From assembly GCA_032718475.1 (NCBI GenBank), contig JAUCBJ010006937.1, forward strand, positions 124,001 to 188,000: a DNA stretch of 64,000 nt, given 5' to 3'. The first letter of the stretch is position 1. Every line of letters begins with the position of its first letter. The position numbers and the translations under genes are program-made. The notes under the pieces were generated by a model. It did no database searches. It was given only the letters and a program-made list of their open reading frames with translations, and had not been told where the DNA came from. Origin of the DNA: Nemertoderma westbladi (lineage: Eukaryota; Xenacoelomorpha; Nemertodermatida; Nemertodermatidae). This document shows, one piece after another, positions 28,938 through 38,596 of this stretch.

Positions 28938-29170
28938 ATGCAATTAGGTTGCGCCCTTCTTGGTGTGACCTGGTCGATCACTCTGTGGTCGACTGTTTTG
29001 GTCAGCGGACAGGAGTTGCTAGGATGTACACCGGAGATCTGGTTGTTTGATGATAACAACCAGGGAAACGTCGGAGCTTATAAAACCTACACAACGACAA
29101 CGGACTCTTCTCAGTTAATTGCAGACGGGATGAATGACAAAACATCTTCAGTCAGAGTTATTTGTGGGAT
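28938..29170 (+). CDS. Secreted beta/gamma-crystallin-like protein, exon 1
   Basis: This is the first coding exon of a host gene. The ATG (A at -3) starts a signal peptide of about 24 residues (hydrophobic stretch with VLVSG before QE). The mature start contains the first Greek-key motif, PEIWLFDDNNQGN, and ends MNDKTSSVRVICG. NDKTSS matches the (N/D)(N/D)xx(S/T)S calcium-binding signature of microbial-type beta/gamma-crystallin domains. The exon ends before the consensus donor GTGAGT at 29171 in phase 2, and the frame joins cleanly to 33783. Domain membership is inferred from motif spacing; extracellular location from the signal peptide. Physiological role is unknown. Confidence 0.75.
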
Positions 29171-29384
29171 GTGAGTGAATTAAATCTTTTATCGTTTTCA
29201 TTTTATCTATCTTTTATTATATCTATTTTATCAGTTTTAACTATAATACAATATGATTTAACTTACAATTATGAACGTTAAAAGATAAAGACATTCCTGT
29301 TAAAGAGTAAATAATACACAGAAGATTTAGTTTGACCATTGATTGAATAAAAATATTTATTAAATAGGAAAAAAGTATATTTTT

Positions 29385-29520
29385 TTTCACTATTCTTTCA
29401 CTATTATTCTCTATTTATTTACGTTATATTCTATTATAATTATTATATTATTATATATATAATAATATATATTATATAAATAATATATATTATTACTATT
29501 ATTATTATAATCTATTATAG
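29385..29520. repeat. AT-rich microsatellite-like block
   Basis: Runs of TATTAT and TATATA dinucleotides and trinucleotides are interrupted by single changes. It lies in intron 1 and has no other recognisable content. Confidence 0.8.
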
Positions 29521-29659
29521 TTAATAAATGATCGAGAGAATATTGAAAAAATGTTCTATGGTTTTTTCCCATGTAACACGTAATTTTATTCTTAAATTGG
29601 TAATTTTTTGTTTCTTAATTCTTTAATAAAACGTACATAGATATAGTGGTACTACTACT

Positions 29660-31066
29660 AGGTCGAGCGAACTCAGACAGTGGAAATGAGATCCTTCCAG
29701 GCTTCCCGATTCTCCATAGTTATCGCAATTTCGTTTCTCCCAAGTTCAGTATCCCTTTCAAGTTGATCTATATATGTTATGGCCAGTCGTCCACGACTAC
29801 GCTATCCATGAGTTGGTTGCCAGAAAAGTAGATCTGGTATGACCTCGTCTTTACTTCGCCAGCAGTGCCCACTGAATCTTAATCTGCGTTCATGGAGGGT
29901 GGTTGATACAGGTGGTATTGTACCATAAAGCTCGGCGTTTGTCATGTGTTGTCTCCAGCTGATGTTTAGGGCTGCCCTTAGTAGTCTTGTGTAGCAACCA
30001 ACAATTCGTTGTTCAAGTGATTTAGCCAGTGTCCATGTCTCACCCAAGTATAAAAATACACTTTCCACTGTGGCTAGAAAGAACTTAGTCTTCAGGTGCC
30101 TGGAGAGATCTGATTTCCAGATTGTATTCATGTTTGATAGAGCTACCCAAACCTTTGCTTTCCTAACTTCTATGTCCCTTTTGCTACTCTCTATCCGTGA
30201 TCCAAGGTACTGGAAGCAGTCGACCTTCCTTAGTTGATTATTATCAATGGTTATAAAGTTTCCATCAACATTAAAGGTCATAAATTCGGTCTTGGTAGCA
30301 TTTTTATGCAATCCAACCTCCTTAGCAGCCCTTTGCACTTTATTTAGTAGAAGCTGTGCATCTCCTATCGTATTAAAGAGCAGGGTGATGTCATCCACAA
30401 AGTCGGTGTCTGTGACTGTAGTTGCCAGATATCTACTACTTCTGCGTTCTTGAAGTGTGAATCCCAGATCTTCACCCTTTGTGGCCATCCTCATTGCGCA
30501 ATCCAGCACAATTACAAATAGTAATGGTGCTAATGTGTCATCTTGCAGTACGCCAGCCAGGATTGAGAAAAACTCAGTTTCACCATCTGGTGAGAGTACC
30601 TGCGCTGTGTCACAATATAACAATCCAATGCCAGCAACAATTACTTCTGGTATTCCATAAGCTCTTAGGATTTCAAGCATTTTACCTCTATGGATGGAGT
30701 CGAATGCCTTCTTGAAGTCCACAAAAGTCATGACTGCGGGGAGATTCTTTGACTTAATTCCTTCAATCAGTCTCCGTAGTGCAAATATCTGAGCTATTGT
30801 TGATCTATTTTGTCGAAATCCGTTTTGACTCTTACGCAGTAGTTTCTCTATATGAGGCCTAATCCTATATAGAATCATTTTATTGTATTTTTTGGCAGCT
30901 AACACAAGCAGGCAGATCCCACAATAGTTTGTTGGTATACCGAGGTCTCCTTTCTTGGGGTGAGGCTTTAGTTGAGCTTTAGTCCAAATTGGTGGTGGCT
31001 TTTCCCCTTTTAACATCCGGTTAAAAGACTGACCGTCAACTAAATAAGTCATTGAGGTCTATAGTG
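29660..31066 (-). mobile_element. LINE reverse transcriptase segment (RTE-like), minus strand
   Basis: The frame 31052-29802 (416 codons) covers most of an RT: AQLKPHPKKGD, NGFRQNRSTIAQIFALRR, MTFVDFKKAFDSIHRGK, GVLQDDTLAPLLF and DTDFVDDITLLF. The usual (F/Y)ADD box is FVDD here. The C-terminus has the pattern YTRLLRAALNISWRQHMTNAELYG and RRLRFSGHCWR, typical of RTE-related elements with an APE endonuclease. No upstream endonuclease is in frame. The ORF is open but truncated at both ends, so it is a relic. It lies antisense inside the intron. Confidence 0.85.
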
Positions 31067-31069
31067 CCT

Positions 31070-31875
31070 AGGGCACCATTGAAGGCAAAGGCTTGATATG
31101 CACCTGTATTAGAGATGATACACGCCCTGCCCTGTCCTTACTGGATGCTCCTCTACCAGTGTTAGGTAACATAAGCCAGGAGGCACACTTGGTTCATGGT
31201 GTAACAAAAGGACCCCTACAGTCAGCAGCAGGGCTGTAGGCCATGGATAGGCAGAAGGTAATCAAAGTTGCGACCACAAGTGGTTTACTCCCACAACTGA
31301 AAGATATGAGTATGAGAACCCTCCAGGAGAAATACAGGCTCGGTCGTCGCCTGGGTCAACAAGGACCGCGTCCCTCAGTGGTACACTAGGATGGGTTCGA
31401 TAAATTGGCTACTGGAACAGAAGACAGAGAAGAAAGAAGAACCAACCTGTTGAAATTTAAAAAGACACTAAAGATTGCTACAATGAACGCACTCACGCTG
31501 AAAGCACATACCAGTCAGGGTGACATGGTCGCTCTGGCAATGGAATATAACATCGACATCATCTACATCCAAGAGCATCGGATTTGTCATGAAGAGACTG
31601 CCATGAAGTACAATGACATCGAATCTATAAATTCCAGGGTTATGATCGCAACATTTGATGGGAATCCCAAGGCAACAGTTATATGTTGCTACAGTCCAAC
31701 CAATGCCTTAGAGCCAGAACAAGCAGTCAAGTTTTATGAAGAACTGACTGGACTTATAAAGGACATTCCAAAACACAATGTTAAAGTCATTGCTGGTGAC
31801 CTGAATGCGCAAATTGGCCCAGAAGACATCAAGGGTTACACCTATAACACCAGTTCTAACAGAAATGGATTCTAA
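31070..31875 (+). mobile_element. LINE 5' UTR and APE endonuclease fragment, plus strand
   Basis: The frame 31405-31875 encodes the start of an APE-type endonuclease: KIATMNALTLKAH, NIDIIYIQEHRICHEE, VICCYSPTNA and VIAGDLNAQIG, ending at SSNRNGF. Compared with the minus-strand copy at 32860-33346 it lacks about 33 internal residues after MKYND. About 330 bp of 5' leader precede it. Orientation is opposite to both neighbouring LINE pieces. Confidence 0.8.
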
Positions 31876-31881
31876 ATACTT

Positions 31882-33400
31882 TTAGACCTGTTTTCCCTCC
31901 GCTGGGATTTCATCTAATCCACTCGCTTTAATATTTGACATGCTTTTAAAGCTTCTTTGGAGTTCGGCATGTATGAATTCCCCTGTTTCTATAGGTAGTG
32001 TCTTGTCATATATTTTCCTTGTAGGGCTGACCTCGATGTTTGGTGGCTGCCCAAGCAAGTTGCTGAAGTGATTTTTCCACTTCCCAACACGTTCTTCAGG
32101 AATATCGGCTTTGAGGCACCCCTTTGCACACTTTTTCCGACCAGATACCTCATTTACAGTTTGCCAGGTAAGACTTGATTGTTGCTGTATGTGAACAGTT
32201 TTATTTGCCTCAATTTTATCCTGTATGTACTTTTCATGGCTGATGTTGTAGGCAAATTTAAGATAGTCCTTAGATTTCTCAACCTTGTTGATGTTTTCGG
32301 TTGTTGGTGGTTTGTTTTTTACTTCGTAGGCTATCTTTAAGATCTTCTCTCTTACAAGTAACCTCAGAGTTTTGCCATGGCACATACTGTTTTCGTATGG
32401 GTTTCTGGGGGATATGCCTCTTAGCTGATTCATTGTGGGCTGTTATTATATTCTGGTATATTGAATCGGTGGACTGGTCTTCATCCTTTGACTGAAGTGC
32501 TTCAAAGTGGTTTTGAACTTCTACTGTGTAAGCATCCTTTACTGCATTGTCAGATCTGAGTTTCTCCCAGTCATAGTTGATTTGCTTGCTTGGGTTTCCT
32601 GGCTCTCAAACTGAGTCTGATTCCTGCAGTCACAATTGTGTGGTCCGAACCAATTAGGTTGAATGAGCTGTATGCCTCGCAGTTGATCATGCTGTTTCTT
32701 CACTTTTTTTTATAAGGATGTAATCCAGTTGTGCTTTGGTTCCATTAGGGTATTGAAAGGTACATAGCTTCCCCTTACTCTTTTCAAATGTGTTTTTTGT
32801 TGGTATCAATTCACATTCTTCCATTAGGTCTAGAAGTAAGTACCCATTTCTGTTAGAACTGGTGTTATAGGTGTAACCCATTCAGGTCACCAGCAATGAC
32901 TTTAACATTGTGTTTCAGAATGTCCTTTATAAGTCCAGTCAGATCATCTTCATAAAACTTGAGTGCTTGTTCTGTCTCTGAGGCATTGGTTGGACTGTAG
33001 CAATATATAACTGTTGTCTTGGGATCCCATCAAATGTTGTGATCATAACCCTGGAATTTATAGATTCAATGTTGTTTAGGGTCTTGAGTGCAATTGGGCT
33101 TAGCAGAACTCCACCAATTGATGCATTGGCCCAGTTTCTTACTGCTGAGCTTGTTACTAACGTCCATCCATTTCCAGTGTCATTGTACTTCATGGAAGTG
33201 TCTTCATGACAAATCCGATGTTCTTGGATGTACATGATGTCGATGTTATATTCCATTGCCAGAGCGACCATGTCACCCTGTTTGGTATGTGCTTTCAGCG
33301 TGCGTGCGTTCATTGTAGCAATATTTAGTGCCTTTTTACATTTCAACAGGTTGGTTCTTCTTTCTTCTCTGTGTTCTGTTCCAGTAGAATCTGGGTCTGG
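31882..33400 (-). mobile_element. LINE endonuclease and linker segment, minus strand
   Basis: Minus-strand frames 33346-32939 and 32881-32687 encode the endonuclease (NIDIMYIQEHRICHED, SIGGVLLSPIALKTL, CTFQYPNGTKAQLDYIL), and 32433-31882 encodes the linker toward RT, ending KASGLDEIPAE. Frameshifts and stops separate the pieces. This is where RT would begin, and the RT segment ending at 31066 could be its continuation, interrupted by the plus-strand fragment between them. Confidence 0.8.
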
Positions 33401-33782
33401 GTACTAATGAGTCTGGGTACTACTAGTATCGGCATGCTGCATTTCAGCTGCATGTTTAAGAATGCTGTGCCGGCTTGTCGACAAAACTGCGCCGCCACAA
33501 CTCCCTATCACCCATGACATTTGCTAGATCATCCGCATCTTCAAGACCAGTGTCTTTTTTTTGGCAAAACAGCCTTTTTCAAATAAAATTTTAATAATGA
33601 ATTTATTAAATTACTTCGTGTTCTAGAATATGCTATCATTTTGTTTGGAACGTATTCTTCAAGGACATATTTAATTTTTGTTAAAATCGCGCAGTTTGCG
33701 ACCATACATAGTTAAAAATAATATAATATATATTTGTATTTTTTAACATATAATTTATAAGACAAATACATTTTTTCTCCAG

Positions 33783-33940
33783 ATGGATATTATATCGAGA
33801 CAACTTTCTTGGACCCAACTACGTTGTTGATTACGGCGATTACGACACAAATGATATAACCTCCATCAATAACATTCTGAGTTCTATACTCCTTCTACCC
33901 AAGAACGGTATTACGTTGTTTACTGATTGGGATTTCATGA
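33783..33940 (+). CDS. Secreted beta/gamma-crystallin-like protein, exon 2
   Basis: A 158-bp exon between TTTTTTCTCCAG and the donor GTAAGT at 33941. It completes an Ile codon with exon 1 and reads WILYRDNFLGPNYVVDYGDY, the clearest Greek-key motif of the gene (YxxxFxG, then the conserved Tyr and Gly-Asp-Tyr). A second TNDITSI segment follows, then ITLFTDWDFM, the start of a third motif. Phase 1 at the end matches exon 3. In the family, such motifs come in pairs forming a two-sheet domain. Confidence 0.78.
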
Positions 33941-34356
33941 GTAAGTCACTAATAAAATTCATAATTTTGAATACCAGTAATCATTAATATTATTGCCTGT
34001 ACGACTACAACACTTGTTTGGTTATTTTACACTTATATAATACTACAATCACTTTGCTGCATTGCAGCTACGATTTGAGATGCTATGCATGCATGCTTGG
34101 CAAAATAATTTTTTTCACAACCATCATCAATAAAATTGAGGTGCCAAATTATATCACACACTGTATTTCTACTTATCCGCGTCTTAAGAGTATGAGTAAG
34201 AGTAAGAGTATGCATTTAAATGATTGATGAATGTATAATGATTTTCAACCTAGTACCTAAATTTTACTGCCTTTTTTAAATTTTAAAATTTATCTATTTT
34301 AAAATTTATTTATATCTATAAAGTTTATAAAATTATCTGCCTTATTCATTTCACAG
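33941..34356 (+). other. Intron 2 of the crystallin-like gene
   Basis: A 416-bp AT-rich intron, GTAAGT to TTCATTTCACAG. No repeat element is recognisable. It contains a short ATGCATGCATGC-type run near 34081-34095. Confidence 0.72.
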
Positions 34357-34499
34357 GACCAGATTACATGTCATGCAACTCGGGCGAAGTAGTACCAGAA
34401 TCACATAACACTTGCGACGACAAAGATATCTCTCCACATAGAAACAAAATGGATTCAGTAATCGTTACTGGAAAATATCCTTGGCAAATATTCAGGTAA
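34357..34499 (+). CDS. Secreted beta/gamma-crystallin-like protein, exon 3 (possibly terminal)
   Basis: Joined in frame after ATG-A of exon 2, it encodes the rest of the third Greek-key motif and ends DSVIVTGKYPWQIFR followed by TAA (34497-34499). That gives a 177-residue protein, 534 coding bases over three exons. AATAAA follows at once (34499-34504) and again near 34512. The last codons read CAGGTAATA, which could also be a splice donor: YPWQIF looks like the beginning of a fourth motif, so an unseen exon 4 would restore an even number of motifs. I saw no convincing continuation in the next kilobase. The two Cys in this exon may form a disulfide. Confidence 0.68.
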
Positions 34500-35784
34500 T
34501 AAAATATTTTTTAATAAAGATCCTGCGATCACATCCTACAAATATTGAATTGAAATACCGCAACAGTACAGATCACTATGATCTTTATTGAACCAACACA
34601 TTTCAATTTTCGAAACTATTTTCGGAATTGGAAAGAAATTCTGCAAGCAAGCCTAAAAGATATAATAAGATTAAAAAGAAAGTATATGAATATTATATTT
34701 AAAAATTGAATAAATGGTACAAATACTGTATTATAATGGCTTTCATCCTTTACTGGAACGAATGTAACAAATGTAGCTAAGGAAACAGAACTGTGGAGAA
34801 AAGTTTACTGTGGAAGATCACCCATGGTAGTGAAGAGGCATTCACTTCGGAAACAGAGTGGAAGGGTTTACTGTGGAAGATCACCCATGGTAGTGAACAG
34901 GCATTCCTTTAGGAAACAGACTGGGTTTATTTTGGAAGATCGCATGGCACTAGTGTAGCCTGTGTCACCATTATTCTGCCTTTTTTATAGCTGTTTTTGA
35001 CTATTGATTTATGTTTGGAATATACACCATGACCCGTAATATAGTGTCATTTTCTGATGACACGGACCCCCACCCCCCGTATTTTTCTACAAATCTTTAT
35101 CATATTGCTTGAAATTTGAAACACAACTAGTTCCACTCACCGTCGATGACCCAATGAACGCGGAATATTTGATTTTGCCTTTAAATTTTTTTTATAGGCG
35201 TTTTAAAAAAAAGTCTTTTGCAAAATTGTACCCTTCATACCGTGGTCATTCTTCACATGAGTCGTAATTTCATATCATTTGAAAGCTTAGGTTGCAAGGA
35301 TTCGAAATATGTAACAATATCTGAATTTCGTTGAGAAACAGCTGAGATATAGGCGTTCAAAGATTGCAAGAATTATCGTTTGCTAGATGCCATTTATTAT
35401 ATATAATAAAAACACAATTGTTCTGGAACATTTTTTAAAGAATGAATAGCTACACAATAGAGAGATTGTATAGGCATACCACTGTTGCCAACCAACTCAT
35501 AAAATAAATAACACGTTCTAGAATTTTGTGTATATGTTAGATAGAATAAATGGCCTTATATATATGGCCGTATATATAGTAGCTAGGCATGTACCAGTCG
35601 GTGCGACATCATTATTACACATTACATTACACATGGCGCTTGTGTAGGATTTTTGCATAACCGCAATACATCAATACAGCAGTAGGCCTGGTTCAAACAG
35701 AACTGCAGAACTACTGATTGACATAAAACTACACTGCCGCACCCTGGTTAACTCAATGTCATTCTTAACTGGTCAGTCTGGCTG
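34500..35784. other. Intergenic region with a short tandem repeat
   Basis: No gene is seen. A 63-68-bp unit beginning GGAAACAGA occurs at 34781, 34849 and 34912 (last copy partial), each with GTGGAAGATCACCCATGG. The rest is AT-rich, with no terminal repeats that I could pair. Confidence 0.6.
34781..34960. repeat. Tandem repeat, 2.5 units of 63-68 bp
   Basis: Units share GGAAACAGA, TTTACTGTGGAAGATCACCC and GTAGTGAA, then AGGCATTC. Differences between units are few, so the duplication is fairly recent. Confidence 0.8.
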
Positions 35785-36663
35785 ATGGAATGGATCCGTA
35801 CATTCCTATTAAAATTAAATGCCCCACCATTTGATATCGAATTATCGCTGACTGACTGGTGTATATGGAAACTCCGCTGGACAGCATTCTTGGGCAATTC
35901 GGAAATAGAAAACCTCCTCGAGTGCGATCCGGCCCAACGCAATGGTGAGGTGGACACAGACCTTATGACAACATACCGGGAGTAGTCTGCCCGAATCCGA
36001 TACAATGCCTTAATGTCAGCATTCTCTACTTCAACAATCCATATCGTTGGGAATCTAGCAATACCGGCTGGATGCGAGCAGGACATTGATACAATTATAG
36101 AACACCTCGACCACTACATCAAAGGTGGTATAAACAAGAGGGAATATCGCAAACAATTTTCCGAACGTAAGCAACTAGAGTGCTTATCAGTTGATGCATA
36201 TATGGTCGCACTCAGAGAAATCGGTATAAAGTACAAGTTTGAGGTTATGGAAGACCCATTAGGAGACCGCCTTCTCGATCAACTTATATTTTGGCATCCA
36301 GGATACGGATATCCAGCAGAAATAGCTACCTATGGAGGAAAACACGAGACTAGACCAAGCACTACGAGTTGCGCAAACCCGGGAAGCTGCATGACAAGAT
36401 TGAGACAAAGTGCTCAAACATCCTTCGATACCAGTATCTCTCGCACTTACACACAACCACTAAAATCATGCACACCATCATATGGTGTGCGCAGCTGCCC
36501 CAATAATGAAACAGTTTGCGGTGCAAGTGGTTTACTACACATCGCAACAGTCACTGCCTCGGTCAATCTGCAACCTGTAAGTATTGCAACAACAACAACG
36601 TTCGTGAGTGTTCCTGATATGCGGCAGGTGTCCCGAGGCTTAGATAACACTCATAAGAACTAA
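35785..36663 (+). pseudogene. Gag relic of a Ty3/Gypsy-like retrotransposon
   Basis: Two stretches in the same frame (35785-35985 and 36013-36663), separated by a single TAG at 35983-35985, encode a retroviral-type Gag. The matrix/capsid start is PPFDIELSLTDWCIWKLRW. The capsid has KREYRKQFSERKQ and SVDAYMVALREIGIKYKF, then GDRLLDQLIFW, the pattern seen in Gypsy Gag. The zinc-knuckle region is decayed (CPNNETVCGASGLLH). No protease, RT or integrase follows, so it is a solitary fragment. Its sequence is unlike the four BEL Gag proteins nearby. Confidence 0.65.
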
Positions 36664-36754
36664 ACAACGGTTCGCAGGGCTTTTTCAGGTTAAACTCACA
36701 TAAACGCCTCGACAGTAAATATTGTTCCCAAACGCTGTCCTTAAGGCAGTGTTT

Positions 36755-36777
36755 CCCCCCCCCCCCCCCCCCCCCCC
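36755..36777. repeat. Homopolymer tract, C23
   Basis: Twenty-three consecutive C residues. A second run of sixteen C is at 50067-50082. Length in any assembly is unreliable for such tracts. Confidence 0.9.
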
Positions 36778-37074
36778 TCCCCTACAATTAGTTGCATTAA
36801 CATCGAATGTTTGAAATGTGCTGTGGTAGTGGACTATAGTGAATTGCGCAGTTTATTATACTCACTCCACACAGCAGCTTACGTATAAATAAACTACTTC
36901 AATTACGTGTAGAATCAGTTATTGTGTAATTTGTGTATGTTCTTATTTTATTTGATATTGAGAACTGAATGCTTTGTCGACGAATTGTTAAAGAATTTGA
37001 AACATTACATTGTCCACGACGTGTAAAATCTCTGAACGTGTTGAGCTGTAAATACCTAAGTCCCCCGCGGGAGG

Positions 37075-37080
37075 TATAAA
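37075..37080 (+). promoter_or_regulatory. Candidate TATA box for element III
   Basis: CCGCGGGAGGTATAAATCTTAG precedes a region about 1.5 kb upstream of gag. The GC-rich block before TATAAA and its position fit an LTR promoter, but there is no independent support. Confidence 0.3.
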
Positions 37081-38308
37081 TCTTAGGTTGGCGACACGTG
37101 AAGCGAAAAGTTGCAAAACAAGGAGAGCGTTATTGACAAAAGATAATATTGATAATCCCACGATTATTTGGTGTGATACTGTAGTTTGGTTTGATGTGTT
37201 ACAATATTATACTAACATTTGTGAATTTGTTGTGCAGTATTGTACGAATGCAGTTATTGCAGGTGCACATTCGTGAAAATCACTAGTGAGTTAAAGAGTC
37301 TGCTTGTGTGACTGTGGTTTAATTTAACATTATTAATCGTCAGTTTGTTAAGTCAGTGTGAATCCGAAACACCTGAGGTAGTGTTAAAGACATACTGCGT
37401 GCGAAACAATTAATTGCAGATAAATTACTACACTCATTACCATAGCTTAATAATTTAATTGGTATTTAAACGGTGTGTAACGGACGCTATTATCAAAATT
37501 AGTTCTACCTTTCGGTTTTAATTCAGTACAGTAACCAAAGTAACCCAGTACATATATTTTATTTTATTGCCTTATCGTACATACGTACTACTGTTGTATC
37601 AAATAACTGTTTATTGTTATAAACTTACAACATAGTGTTGCAAACCCCCATATTGTAAGTACGTTTTATTACCTACATACCATCGTACTTAATTATTATA
37701 TTCTTCTCTAGTCCTTTTTGTGGCGACTTTATTTGCAGGAGTAACCTCAACAGCATTCGTGCTTGGGACTAGCAAACAAACTTCCGCACATTATTCGAGT
37801 ACCAGTGATGTATTGCGATTCGCAATTTAATCCACCTCATGGCAATTTACATCTCGCCCCACGACGACATTCCATATCAGACAGCTTGATGCCAAACGGC
37901 TTCAACTCAGACCAAAACCCCCTTGTTTAACCTACCTAGTCGCGACATACTAATTTCCATTCCCACCATTGATGCTGATAACTCTCCTTATACTAGACAT
38001 AATACATCCCTGTCACCAATAACACACAATGGTGATTGGGTATTACTTACATTCATTGGCTTATCCAATTCGTGGAATTCAGATCTCCCCACCTTTCACC
38101 AAACAAATCACTCATACCTGACATTCTTGAATACCATCATTAGGTAGACAGCAGTTATTGGAATCACTGTAGACAGCGACTACTAACGGAGAGCTTTTGC
38201 GATACTTGTTACTCCCGTTTTATTTAACAGGGCGTTTTAATTTGTTAAAATAAAGCCACCCAGCGGGAGCAAAAGTCATCACATCTCCCAACAATAGTCA
38301 AATTATTT

Positions 38309-38420
38309 ATATTAAACGATAAAACAAAGGAAGGACTGTCAGCCACAGGTATGAAAAAACCATTACCTATTTTTTCATACCTGTGGCTGACAGTCCTTCC
38401 TTTGTTTTATCGTTTAATAT
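38309..38420. repeat. Perfect 51-bp inverted repeat with 10-base loop
   Basis: The left arm 38309-38359 is the exact reverse complement of 38370-38420; the loop is CCATTACCTA. It lies 177 bp before the gag start of element III. No mismatch was found in 51 pairs, although the element around it is heavily mutated. Confidence 0.95.
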
Positions 38421-38596
38421 TTTTACTCGCCACATTCCCCAACATGAATTTTAATACAAATTATTTATTCTCTAGGTGGCGCAAATAGAAAATACCGCTA
38501 ACAATTAATTCTTTGCTTTACAGGAATAATATTTAGTAAAATCTATTTGTCGCTACTATACCTATTTTGTATAAGAAATTATATCAATTTAACATA

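Larger units (their letters stand above)
29171..33782 (+). other. Intron 1 of the crystallin-like gene, carrying LINE fragments
   Basis: The intron is 4,612 bp, with GTGAGT at its start and TTTTTTCTCCAG at its end. It holds an AT-repeat block (about 29385-29520) and antisense or mixed-orientation LINE pieces from about 29660 to 33400. The remainder is AT-rich spacer. Confidence 0.72.
36664..38596 (+). other. Leader region of element III: candidate promoter, C-tract and long hairpin
   Basis: About 1.9 kb without a gene. A C23 tract lies at 36755-36777, GGTATAAATC at 37073-37082, and a perfect inverted repeat at 38309-38420. A 5' LTR is expected here but its ends were not found. Confidence 0.5.
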
